The translations under genes and the position numbers were made by a program. Source: Candidatus Ruminimicrobiellum caprinum (GTDB lineage: Bacteria > Elusimicrobiota > Endomicrobiia > Endomicrobiales > Endomicrobiaceae). Taken from it: a DNA stretch of 17,814 bases. The notes beneath the pieces are model-generated. The model was given only the letters and a program-made list of their open reading frames with translations. It had not been told where the DNA came from and did no database searches. The stretch lies in contig JAFPUA010000214.1 of the NCBI GenBank assembly GCA_017413305.1, positions 1 through 17,814 of the forward strand, read 5' to 3'. Positions 8,155 to 15,494 of this stretch are shown piece after piece; position 1 is the stretch's first letter, and every line of letters begins with the position of its first letter.

Positions 8155-8245
8155 AGCTGAGCCAAACGCTTCGCGTTTTCAGCTGAGGGATGAGTGTTTT
8201 CGGTATTAAACTCTAAGCTCTCAACTCTCAGCTCTAAACTGTCGT
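8155..8245 (-). repeat. Heptamer/hairpin repeat element, copy B (gyrB-gyrA gap)
   Basis: Read in the gyrase direction, the element starts at the base after the gyrB TAA. It has lead ACGACAG (8239-8245), four YTKARAG-like heptamers (8211-8238) and TTTAAT (8205-8210), then CCG and a shorter degenerate heptamer block. A bulged hairpin follows: outer 6-bp stem AGCTGA/TCAGCT (8155-8160 with 8179-8184), 3-nt bulge (8161-8163), inner 6-bp stem AAACGC/GCGTTT (8164-8169 with 8173-8178) and 3-nt loop. It has the same plan as 10780-10890. It fills nearly all of the intergenic gap except the gyrA ribosome binding site, and no terminator T-run follows it. Confidence 0.8.
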
Positions 8246-10702
8246 TTAGATGTCCAAGTTCGTTACATCAAGCGAATGTGCCTGTATAAACTGTCTTCTT
8301 GCATCTACTTTATCGCCCATAAGCGTTGTAAATATTCTGTCGGTTTCGATAGCATCTTCCAGTTTTACTCTCAACATTTTTCTTCTTGCAGGGTCCATAG
8401 TTGTTTCCCAAAGCTGTTCCGGGTTCATTTCACCGAGACCTTTATATCTCTGAATAGTCGCACCTTTTCTTCCCAGCTCTCTGATTTTTTCTATCAACTG
8501 GTTTGTAGATGCCAAATCGTGAACATCGTTGTTAGGACCTTTCAATCTGTAAACAGGTTTAACATGCGTTGTTCCGTAATGGTGCAGATGCAATCCTTTA
8601 TCTGCAAGTTTCTGTGCCAAAATATTTATTCTCGGCAATTCCCAAAGTTCTTTATATTCAGGAAGAACTTCTTCCGTCAAGCCATCAACGGGAAGCTCGC
8701 CGTTTTCCTGCTGCAAATTTCTTTTTCTTTCGGCAAGTTCTGCTTTAAATTCTTTCCATTCTTTATCCGAATAAATATATCTTACTTTATTTTGATCTAC
8801 AACTCTAAACAAAGGCATTTTGCCTTCTTCTCTAAACTTAAGGTATTCCTGCCAAGTTAATCCTTTTTTTGTAATTTTTATAATTAAGTTATCCAATTCC
8901 GAAATGGATTCTACAATTTTTGTTAATTCTTTTTGGTCTATTTCTTCTCCAAGCTGTGCACCATCTTGTAAAAGTATCATACTCTGCCCGTCAAGACCTT
9001 GTTTGAACAAGAATTTATCAAGTTCGTCTTCCGTCTGTAAATACATTTCTTTTTTACCTTTTTTAACTTTATACAAAGGTGGCTGAGCGATATACACATA
9101 TCCATGATCTATTAACTGTGGCATCTGTCTGTAGAAGAAAGTTAAAAGAAGTGTTCTGATATGTGCACCGTCCACATCGGCATCGGTCATAATAACAACT
9201 TTATGATAACGAACTTTATCGATATTAAATTCGCCTTCTTCTTTACCGATACCTGCACCGATTGCGGTAATCATCGTCTTAATTTCTTCGTTTGTTAACA
9301 TTTTCGTCAAACGAGATTTTTCAACATTTAATATTTTACCTCTTAAAGGAAGTATCGCCTGAAAAGCTCTGTTTCTGCCCTGCTTTGCAGAACCTCCTGC
9401 AGAGTTTCCTTCCACGATGAATAATTCTGTTTTTGTAGGATCTTTTTCCGAGCAGTCTGCCAGTTTTCCCGGAAGTGCTGCGGAATCCAATGCGCCTTTT
9501 CTTCTTGTAAGTTCTCTTGCTTTTCTTGCAGCTTCTCTTGCTTCTGCCGCATTAATAGCTTTTTCTAAAATCTGTCCTGCAATGTTCGGGTTTTCTTCCA
9601 AGAAAATCGTCAATGCATCACCGACGAGAGATTTTACAATACCTTCCACTTCGGAGTTTCCGAGCTTTGTTTTTGTCTGTCCTTCAAACTGCGGGTTAGG
9701 AACTTTCACGGAAATTACTGCCGTCAATCCCTCACGAACATCATCTCCGGAAAGAGAAAGATCTTTATTCTTTGAAAGTTCATTTTTCTTAATATAATCG
9801 TTAACAACTCTTGTTAATGCTGAACGAAACCCTGACAAATGTGTTCCACCTTCAATGGTATTAATATTGTTAACAAAAGTAAAAATCTGTTCGTTATAAG
9901 AATCGTTATACTGCATTGCCACTTCTACATCTACGCCATCTTTGTTCTTTGCAAAATATATCGGTTCTTTATTTATAACCTGTTTGTTTGTGTTAAGGTA
10001 TGTAACGAAAGTTTTGATACCACCTTCATAGTGGAAAGTATGTTCTTTATCTTGTCTTTCATCGATAATTGTTATATTTGCACCTGCATTCAAAAATGCA
10101 AGTTCTCTTAATCTGTTAACCAAAACATCGAAAGAATATGTTGTTACGGAAAATATTTCCGGATCAGGTAAGAAAGTAACTTTTGTTCCTCTATCGTCGG
10201 TTTTACCGATAATTTCCAATTTTGTTGTCGGTTTTCCTCTGGAATATTCTTGTTTATAAATATTTCCGTTTCTATAAACTTCTACAACCAACTTTGTAGA
10301 AAGTGCATTTACACAAGATACACCTACACCGTGCAAACCGCCGGAAACTTTATAAGAATTTTTATCAAATTTTCCACCTGCATGAAGAACTGTTAACACA
10401 ACCTCAAGTGCAGATTTATCTTTAAATTTCGGATGTGGATCTACAGGAATACCTCTACCGTCATCAAGAACGGTTATTGAATTATCAGGATGTATTGTAA
10501 CATCTATATTTTTACAGTATCCTGCCAACACTTCATCTATAGAGTTATCGACAACTTCGTAAACAAGGTGATGTAACCCTTGAGCAGAAGTAGATCCGAT
10601 ATACATAGCAGGTCTTTTTCTTACAGCTTCAAGCCCTTCCAAAACTTGAATCTTGGAAGCATCATAACTTGATGCCGCTTTATTTTGCTCTTCGTTAGTC
10701 AT
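8246..10702 (-). CDS. gyrB: DNA gyrase subunit B
   Basis: An 818-residue ATPase subunit of gyrase. The GHKL ATPase domain (about 15-230) shows YEVVDNSIDE with catalytic E49 and N53, DDGRGIP (80-86) and GGLHGVGVSCVNAL. The transducer domain follows, then TOPRIM with EGNSAGGSAKQGR and the acidic DADVDGAH metal site. The C-terminal QRYKGLGEMNPEQLWETTMDPARR is typical of GyrB. At 818 residues it is longer than the roughly 640-residue Bacillus form because about 170 residues sit between DADVDG and QRYKGLGEM, the insert known from E. coli-type GyrB. The start has GGAGGA upstream. It lies between dciA and gyrA on the same strand, with a repeat element on each side. Confidence 0.97.
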   Translation of the reverse strand: MTNEEQNKAASSYDASKIQVLEGLEAVRKRPAMYIGSTSAQGLHHLVYEVVDNSIDEVLAGYCKNIDVTIHPDNSITVLDDGRGIPVDPHPKFKDKSALEVVLTVLHAGGKFDKNSYKVSGGLHGVGVSCVNALSTKLVVEVYRNGNIYKQEYSRGKPTTKLEIIGKTDDRGTKVTFLPDPEIFSVTTYSFDVLVNRLRELAFLNAGANITIIDERQDKEHTFHYEGGIKTFVTYLNTNKQVINKEPIYFAKNKDGVDVEVAMQYNDSYNEQIFTFVNNINTIEGGTHLSGFRSALTRVVNDYIKKNELSKNKDLSLSGDDVREGLTAVISVKVPNPQFEGQTKTKLGNSEVEGIVKSLVGDALTIFLEENPNIAGQILEKAINAAEAREAARKARELTRRKGALDSAALPGKLADCSEKDPTKTELFIVEGNSAGGSAKQGRNRAFQAILPLRGKILNVEKSRLTKMLTNEEIKTMITAIGAGIGKEEGEFNIDKVRYHKVVIMTDADVDGAHIRTLLLTFFYRQMPQLIDHGYVYIAQPPLYKVKKGKKEMYLQTEDELDKFLFKQGLDGQSMILLQDGAQLGEEIDQKELTKIVESISELDNLIIKITKKGLTWQEYLKFREEGKMPLFRVVDQNKVRYIYSDKEWKEFKAELAERKRNLQQENGELPVDGLTEEVLPEYKELWELPRINILAQKLADKGLHLHHYGTTHVKPVYRLKGPNNDVHDLASTNQLIEKIRELGRKGATIQRYKGLGEMNPEQLWETTMDPARRKMLRVKLEDAIETDRIFTTLMGDKVDARRQFIQAHSLDVTNLDI

Positions 10703-10779
10703 TAACTTATTCCTCCAAATTAATTTACATTTTTACCATTATTAACCAGCTCTTCAATCCATACCGGTACTAAATTTTT

Positions 10780-10890
10780 AGCTGAGCCGAAAATGCTCTG
10801 CATTTTCTCAGCTTAGAGCTGAGAGCTTAGAGTTCTCGGAAGAAATATTTTTAAACTCTCAACACTCAGCACTAAACTCTAAACTGTGCA
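10780..10890 (-). repeat. Heptamer/hairpin repeat element, copy C (dciA-gyrB gap)
   Basis: The element starts at the base after the dciA TAA: lead TGCACAG (10884-10890), four heptamers (10856-10883), TTTAAA (10850-10855), an AT-rich spacer and then CCG with opposing heptamers (10810-10837). A bulged hairpin ends it: 7-bp AGCTGAG/CTCAGCT (10780-10786 with 10807-10813), 3-nt bulge CCG, 7-bp AAAATGC/GCATTTT (10790-10796 with 10800-10806) and 3-nt loop. The two heptamer blocks are also imperfectly complementary, so the whole element could form a long second stem. Confidence 0.82.
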
Positions 10891-11217
10891 TTATTTTATT
10901 TCACACTTAATATCTTTTATTTTTTTACTGCCCAAATACTGATTCAAGCGGTTAATTATTTGTCTTTTTCTTAAATTAAAATCATTTAAATATACTGCAG
11001 AACTTGTTACCGTAAAAACTATACCGTCTTTACATCCGTTTAAAACTACTTTTTTGTTGCCTACTTCCTGTTCCCATCTGGACATTATAACGAAATAATC
11101 GTTATTTAAACCTAAAAACGATGCAACTTTCATTAACACAGATGACCCTTCATTAAAATCTTTTTGCCTATTTTGGCCCTTTTTAAAAAAATTCTTTACT
11201 GATTTTTTCTGTTCCAT
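10891..11217 (-). CDS. dciA: DUF721 protein, DciA-type helicase loader/operator
   Basis: A DUF721 protein of 108 residues from the ATG at 11217. The frame stays open to a TTG at 11298, but a near-perfect promoter lies inside that extension (11267-11295), so the upstream 27 codons are untranscribed; no clear Shine-Dalgarno precedes either start. After a basic N-terminus (KKSVKNFFKKGQNRQK) the DUF721 core shows the WxxxVG motif (WEQEVGNK), then a GIVFTVTSSAVYLNDF strand/helix pattern and a C-terminal IINRLNQYLG helix. DciA proteins act with the replicative helicase DnaB in bacteria lacking DnaC/DnaI loaders and are often encoded near dnaA, dnaN and gyrB, as here. The sequence is short and divergent, so the family is well supported but the exact role is inferred. 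Confidence 0.82.
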   Translation of the reverse strand: MEQKKSVKNFFKKGQNRQKDFNEGSSVLMKVASFLGLNNDYFVIMSRWEQEVGNKKVVLNGCKDGIVFTVTSSAVYLNDFNLRKRQIINRLNQYLGSKKIKDIKCEIK

Positions 11218-11266
11218 TACAATTTGTCTTTTGTCGATACATTTTGCCCCAAATTTATACCCAGAT

Positions 11267-11295
11267 ATTATATCTAAAATTTGAAATTTTTTCAA
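11267..11295 (-). promoter_or_regulatory. Sigma70-type promoter of dciA
   Basis: In the dciA direction: TTGAAA (plus 11290-11295), 17-bp spacer, TATAAT (plus 11267-11272). The predicted transcript starts near 11260, about 43 nt before the dciA ATG. The -10 lies in a 13-bp palindrome AGATATAATATCT, which could be an operator or chance. Confidence 0.72.
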
Positions 11296-11397
11296 CAAAA
11301 ATTAAGGTATTTTTTTGACGGTTTTTATAACTAATAATTATTTTTTTATTATATTATTTACCTAATTTCATTAATAATTGAATAATGTCAGGAAATA

Positions 11398-11525
11398 GAA
11401 AAAACAGCTAAGTTTGAGATGAAGCGAAATATTCGGCGACCGCGGTGTGCGAAAGTGGAAGCATAAGCATACGGCACATAAGGGAGCTGAATATAAAGCT
11501 GTAGTCCGAAATTTGCTGTTTTTTC
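11398..11525. other. Structured element: candidate ncRNA or palindromic repeat
   Basis: An element of about 128 bp, GC-richer in its centre than the flanking AT-rich gap. GAAAAAACAGC (11398-11408) pairs perfectly with GCTGTTTTTTC (11515-11525). Inside are ATTCGG (11431-11436) against CCGAAAT (11506-11512), GTGTGC (11445-11450) against GCACAT (11474-11479), and an AGCT/AGCT hairpin (11485-11500). Both orientations end in a T-run, so it can act as a terminator for dnaN and equally on the + strand. No family was recognised. It is neither a tRNA nor an obvious SRP, RNase P or tmRNA sequence. With the dciA promoter it accounts for the gap between dnaN and dciA; 11299-11397 otherwise shows only AT-rich sequence. 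Confidence 0.5.
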
Positions 11526-11552
11526 GCTATAAATGTAACTTTATTTATATTT

Positions 11553-12671
11553 TTACTGTCTCATTGGCATTACTACACAGAGATAATTTTTATCTTTCTC
11601 AGGTGTAATAATTACAGGGCTTTGTGGTGTGGTATATGAAAAATAAATATTTTCATCTTCAATATTTTGTAAAATATCTTTAATATAGTTAGGGTTAAAG
11701 TTTATATCAAAAACTTCACCTGTATATTCTATTTCAACTTCAGTTTCACCGGAACCAAGCCCAACAGTATTTGCAGAAACTATCATTTTATTTTTTTCAA
11801 AACTAAATCTTATAGAAGACGACCTGTCAGCTACAAGTTTATCACCTGTAAGTAAAGCCATCTGTTTTACAGCAGTCATTGTCTGTGCAGAATTTAACTT
11901 TATTTTAGACATTGTCTTTTTAGGTATAACTTGTTCATAATTAGGGAAAACACCTTCAATAAGCTTTGTTTGGAAAGTTATATCGCCTATCATTACAGTC
12001 ATTAAATTATCACTTAAACTTATTTTTACTTCTTCTATTTTATCATTAGAAGCTATCAATCTTAAAATATCGGAAACTGCCTTTGTAGGAATAATTACTT
12101 TACCTTTAATTTCTTTATCAAAACCTTCAATATTAACATAAGAAAGTCTTCTACCATCAGTAGAAACTGCTTTTAATACACCGTTTTCAATTATAAAATA
12201 TACACCGTTTAAAACATATTTTTGGCTATCTTTAGAAACAGAAAAAATTGTTTTCTTAAACATAGCGTTTAATACTGAAGATTTTACTGAAAATATATTA
12301 TCTTTTTTAAAGTCCGGAAGTGTAGGATAATCTTTTTTATCCATGCCCATTAAAACAAATTTCGATTTTCCTGCTTTTAAATTTATTTGATTAGTTTCGT
12401 CAGCTTTAATTTCAATATTTCCGTCACTGACTTCTTTTACTATATCATTAAACCTTTTTGCAGGTATTGTTATTGCACCTTCTTGGACTATTTCTGCTTT
12501 TATATAACAAGTAACACCTATTTCAAGATCTGTTGCAGATAATTTTATTTTATTATCTTCTGTTTCAAATAAAAAGTTGGATAATACTGGCAAAGTTATT
12601 TTAGATGCTATTACAGGTGATACTATTTGCATACCTTTTATTAACTCATCTTTTGCACAAATTACTTTCAT
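11553..12671 (-). CDS. dnaN: DNA polymerase III beta sliding clamp
   Basis: The 372-residue processivity clamp, the usual length, which as a ring-shaped dimer tethers Pol III and other partners to DNA. It shows the three-domain clamp pattern: N-terminal MKVICAKDELIKGMQIVSPVI with TLPVLSNFLFET, a middle KKTIFSVSKDSQKYVLNGVYF with STDGRRLS, and the C-terminal end YLCVVMPMR, where the PMR motif forms part of the protein-binding cleft. The start has AAGGAGA seven bases before the ATG. It follows dnaA after a 239-nt gap holding DnaA boxes, and is followed by the structured element at 11398-11525. Confidence 0.97.
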   Translation of the reverse strand: MKVICAKDELIKGMQIVSPVIASKITLPVLSNFLFETEDNKIKLSATDLEIGVTCYIKAEIVQEGAITIPAKRFNDIVKEVSDGNIEIKADETNQINLKAGKSKFVLMGMDKKDYPTLPDFKKDNIFSVKSSVLNAMFKKTIFSVSKDSQKYVLNGVYFIIENGVLKAVSTDGRRLSYVNIEGFDKEIKGKVIIPTKAVSDILRLIASNDKIEEVKISLSDNLMTVMIGDITFQTKLIEGVFPNYEQVIPKKTMSKIKLNSAQTMTAVKQMALLTGDKLVADRSSSIRFSFEKNKMIVSANTVGLGSGETEVEIEYTGEVFDINFNPNYIKDILQNIEDENIYFSYTTPQSPVIITPEKDKNYLCVVMPMRQ

Positions 12672-12698
12672 TGTTATTTCTCCTTTTTATTTTTTATT

Positions 12699-12728
12699 TA
12701 GTAATTATTATAGTAGTACTGTTAATAA
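12699..12728 (+). other. Candidate DnaA-trio / unwinding site
   Basis: The triplets TAG-TAA-TTA-TTA-TAG-TAG-TAC (12699-12719) run directly into TGTTAATAA (12720-12728), which differs from an inverted DnaA box at two positions. Read 3' to 5' away from the box, five of the seven triplets have the central A typical of DnaA-trios. The position next to dnaN matches the B. subtilis unwinding region. On the other strand the same bases include TATAAT (12707-12712), a possible dnaN -10 with TTGAGT 15 bp upstream, so the two readings compete. Confidence 0.4.
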
Positions 12729-12803
12729 CTCAATAAACCAAATTTTTTATAGAAAATCTATATTTATCAAGCATTTTTTTTATTAACTTAATGTTAATAA
12801 GTA

Positions 12804-12889
12804 TGTGGATAACTTATTAAACTTATCAACATATTATAACAAAAAATATTTTTCCACAAAAAACTTTAATAATTCACAACTTATTAACA
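12804..12889. other. DnaA-box cluster between dnaA and dnaN (candidate oriC part)
   Basis: The 239-nt dnaA-dnaN gap is very AT-rich. It holds one perfect box TGTGGATAA (12804-12812) and single-mismatch boxes TTATCAACA (12823-12831), TTTTCCACA (12850-12858) and TTATTAACA (12881-12889). Clustering of boxes between initiator and clamp genes is typical of oriC. One-mismatch boxes alone would be weak in such sequence. Confidence 0.68.
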
Positions 12890-12910
12890 ATTTATTTAAT
12901 TTTACATTAA

Positions 12911-14263
12911 TTATAAATTATTTTCTTTTATAATCTTAATAATCTTATTAACATCTGCATTAAAGAAAGGATCTTCTTCTACTTTTTTACTTATTTTATT
13001 ATAAGCATGCATAACAGTAGTATGGTCTCTTCCACCGAAAGTATCACCGATTTCCGTAGTTGACATATCTGTTAAAGATCTTGCTAAATACATTGCTACT
13101 TGTCTTGGAAAAGCTAATGCTGTAGTTCTTTTTTTAATTTTTAAATCTTTAACTGTTAAACTATATCTTTCGGCTACAGCCTGCTGAATTTTATCTATAG
13201 TTATTTTCGCATTTTCATCAGGAACAATAACATCTTTTAATATTGTTTTAACAGAATCTAAAGTGAACGGTGTATTTGTAAATTTAATAAAAGATGTAAC
13301 TCTTAATAATGTTCCTTCAAGTTCTCTTATATTAGATTTAATCTGAGAAGCAATAAACATTATAACATCGTCAGGTACAGAAAAACCTTCCTCTTCAGCT
13401 TTCTTTTTTAAAATAGCAATTCTTGTTTCTGTATCAGGCGACTGAATATCAACGGTATTACCCCATTTAAATCTTGAAATTAATCTCTCTTCAACTTCCA
13501 ATTTATCTTGAGGTCTATCGGAAGCGATAACTATTTGTTTTCCACCGTCTTTTAATGTGTTGAAAATATTAAAAAATTCTTCTTGAGAACTATCTTTTCC
13601 GACGAGAAATTGAATATCGTCTATTAACAGACAGTCAAGATTTCTATATTTACTTTTAAATTCAGCCATTTTTTCAGGAAATCTGATAGCTTCGATAAAA
13701 TCCGAAGCAAACTTTTCGCAAGTAACATAGAGTATTCTGAAATTAGGAAAATTTTTCTTTAATTCGTTACCTATAGCGTGCATCAAATGTGTTTTTCCTA
13801 AACCTACACCACCATAAATAAAAAGCGGATTAAACTGTTTTCCCGGATTTTTTGTTACAGCTTCCGCACAACCTGAAGCAAACCTGTTAGAGTTACCGAC
13901 GATAAATCTGTCAAAAGTATATTTTGAATTTAATTGATCTTTTATCATAGGGGAAACAGGATTATCTGGATGAATAGGAATAGAAGGAACTTTAGACATC
14001 TGTTCCGAAATATCTTTTTCTATTTTGTATCCGAGTTTAATTTCTTTTGAAAATTCTTTTTTAAGAATTTGTTCAATATTGAATTGTTGATTTTTTTCTA
14101 TCCACTGTGAAAAGAAGTTATTAGGTACCGAAATAGTAAAAATATCTTCTTCCAAAGATACCGGCGTAACCGGCTTAATCCAAAGGTTTACAGACTCTTG
14201 TCCTATACTTAATGACAAGTTATCCACAACTTTTTTCCATACATCTACTACTGAAACATCCAT
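12911..14263 (-). CDS. dnaA: Chromosomal replication initiator DnaA
   Basis: The AAA+ initiator that binds DnaA boxes and opens the origin. Domain I occupies about 1-85 and a short linker II follows. Domain III has Walker A GGVGLGKTH, Walker B LLIDDIQFL and the arginine-finger region SRFKWG. Domain IV carries the DNA-binding signature GRDHTTVMHAYNKI. I place the start at the ATG at 14263 (450 residues), with GGGGA five bases upstream and a domain I start that matches the family. The GTG at 14284 would add seven residues, but it sits inside a DnaA-box palindrome. A strong promoter lies about 100 nt upstream with two boxes between it and the start, consistent with autoregulation by DnaA. Confidence 0.97.
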   Translation of the reverse strand: MDVSVVDVWKKVVDNLSLSIGQESVNLWIKPVTPVSLEEDIFTISVPNNFFSQWIEKNQQFNIEQILKKEFSKEIKLGYKIEKDISEQMSKVPSIPIHPDNPVSPMIKDQLNSKYTFDRFIVGNSNRFASGCAEAVTKNPGKQFNPLFIYGGVGLGKTHLMHAIGNELKKNFPNFRILYVTCEKFASDFIEAIRFPEKMAEFKSKYRNLDCLLIDDIQFLVGKDSSQEEFFNIFNTLKDGGKQIVIASDRPQDKLEVEERLISRFKWGNTVDIQSPDTETRIAILKKKAEEEGFSVPDDVIMFIASQIKSNIRELEGTLLRVTSFIKFTNTPFTLDSVKTILKDVIVPDENAKITIDKIQQAVAERYSLTVKDLKIKKRTTALAFPRQVAMYLARSLTDMSTTEIGDTFGGRDHTTVMHAYNKISKKVEEDPFFNADVNKIIKIIKENNL

Positions 14264-14296
14264 TTTATCCCCAAACTTATCCACAATTGTGGATAA
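14220..14296. other. Three perfect DnaA boxes at the dnaA 5' end (candidate oriC part)
   Basis: TTATCCACA occurs at 14220-14228 (inside dnaA, encoding VDN on the other strand) and at 14277-14285, and its inverse TGTGGATAA at 14288-14296. The last two form a perfect 20-bp palindrome with a 2-bp centre just upstream of the dnaA ATG. The adjoining 14297-14345 is almost pure A/T and could be an unwinding element. Confidence 0.78.
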
Positions 14297-14363
14297 CTTA
14301 TAAATTTATTAAATTTTAACGATTTATTTTATTTATTTTTGTCGTCAAAAAACCGCACAAAAA

Positions 14364-14392
14364 AGTATATAAAATTAACAAGCAATAGTCAA
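14364..14392 (-). promoter_or_regulatory. Sigma70-type promoter of dnaA
   Basis: In the dnaA direction: TTGACT (plus 14387-14392), exactly 17 bp, then TATACT (plus 14364-14369). Transcription should start near 14357, giving a leader of about 95 nt that runs through the DnaA-box palindrome. The -35 lies about 22 nt past the queA stop codon. Confidence 0.78.
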
Positions 14393-14414
14393 ATAAAAAA
14401 TACCACTTATTCCA

Positions 14415-15494
14415 TCATTTTATAAACATAGAATCACCGTATGAAAAAAATCTATACTTTTTTTCCACAGCTTCTTTATATGCCTTTAAAATAAATTCTC
14501 TTCCGGCTAAAGCGCTTACCATCATAAGTGGTGTAGAACCAGGAAGATGCAAATTTGTAAACATTGCTTTAACTATTTTAAAATTATACCCCGGATATAT
14601 AAAAATTTCGGTTTCACCGCTTGAACTTTCTATGCTTATAAGCTCATTTTTATCATTATATTTCCCGGTTAAATTTGCTATAGTTTCCAAACTTCTCACG
14701 CTTGTAGTACCTACAGCAATGATTCTTTTTTTTGCAGATAATGCTCTATTTATTTTTGCAGCATTTTCCTCGTCGAGAATATATTTTTCAGGAAGCATTT
14801 TGTGCTTGTTAATATCTTCAGAAAGTATCGGTTTAAATGTTCCCCAGCCGACATGCAAAACTATATTTACTATTTCAACTTTTTTTTCTTTTAATTTTTG
14901 TAAAATTTCTTCCGTAAAATGTAAACCGGCAGTAGGTGCGGCAATAGCACCTTTATTTTTTGCATAAATTGTTTGATAGCGTGCTTTATCCAAATCAAAA
15001 AATTTTTCGGCAAGTCCGTCTTTTCTTTTTATGTAGGGTGGAAGCGGCATAAAACCGTGTTTTTCCAAAAGCGGTTGAATATCGGGCTTATTAAAACGAA
15101 TAATTTTGTTTCCGTTTTCATCCTGCCCTGTAAAAGTACACTCGTATCCGTCATCGAAAATAACTTTTTGATCTTTTCTTAAAAACGGTTTTGCAAGTAC
15201 GGTAAAATCCGGTCCTTTTTGCATAGGGTTAAGAAATAGAATTTCTACTTTGCCTCCGGTTTCTTTTTTACCGTATAACCTTGCAGGCACAACTTTTGTC
15301 GTGTTTATTACCAGACAGTCGTTTTCGCCTAAAATATCAATGATATTATAAAAATTTTTATGTTCAATAGTTTTATTTTTTCTGTCCAAAATTATTAGTC
15401 TGGAGTCACTTCTTTTTTCCACAGGTGTTTGTGCTATCAATTCCTGCGGTATATCGTAATTGTAGTTTGAAAGAAGCTGGTCTTTATTTTCCAT
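14415..15494 (-). CDS. queA: S-adenosylmethionine:tRNA ribosyltransferase-isomerase
   Basis: QueA, 359 residues, transfers and isomerises the ribosyl moiety of S-adenosylmethionine onto preQ1 in tRNA, giving epoxyqueuosine at the wobble position of GUN-anticodon tRNAs. Family hallmarks visible are YDIPQELIAQTPVEKRSDSRL at the N-terminus, the early region with NTTKVVPARLYG, the signature APTAGLHFTEE near residue 190 and GTTSVRSLE near 265, followed by FTNLHLPGSTPLMMVSALAG. It starts inside the last codons of the SpoIID-type gene (11-nt overlap), so translation is probably coupled; AGGA lies upstream of the ATG. It is transcribed toward dnaA, and no hairpin terminator is visible in the 130-nt gap. 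Confidence 0.96.
   Translation of the reverse strand: MENKDQLLSNYNYDIPQELIAQTPVEKRSDSRLIILDRKNKTIEHKNFYNIIDILGENDCLVINTTKVVPARLYGKKETGGKVEILFLNPMQKGPDFTVLAKPFLRKDQKVIFDDGYECTFTGQDENGNKIIRFNKPDIQPLLEKHGFMPLPPYIKRKDGLAEKFFDLDKARYQTIYAKNKGAIAAPTAGLHFTEEILQKLKEKKVEIVNIVLHVGWGTFKPILSEDINKHKMLPEKYILDEENAAKINRALSAKKRIIAVGTTSVRSLETIANLTGKYNDKNELISIESSSGETEIFIYPGYNFKIVKAMFTNLHLPGSTPLMMVSALAGREFILKAYKEAVEKKYRFFSYGDSMFIK

Noticed and set aside
8155..8187. The gyrB-gyrA hairpin as a simple intrinsic terminator
   Set aside because: It has a 3-nt bulge, no T-run follows it in the gyrase direction, and it is part of a larger repeat also found after dciA.
5600..10702. Plus-strand open frames opposite gyrA and gyrB
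   Set aside because: These are shadows of the gyrase genes: low-complexity or Cys/Phe/Ser-rich translations without family features, against unmistakable gyrase motifs on the other strand.
11218..11298. Extended dciA start at the TTG at 11298
   Set aside because: A TTGAAA-17-TATAAT promoter lies inside this stretch, and the encoded residues look non-conserved.
14264..14284. GTG at 14284 as the dnaA start
   Set aside because: It lies in the DnaA-box palindrome without a ribosome binding site in front, while the ATG at 14263 has GGGGA upstream and gives a normal DnaA N-terminus.
14461..14469. Extra DnaA box (TTTTCCACA) in queA, and a similar one near 15415
   Set aside because: Single-mismatch boxes occur by chance in such AT-rich sequence, and these stand alone inside coding sequence.
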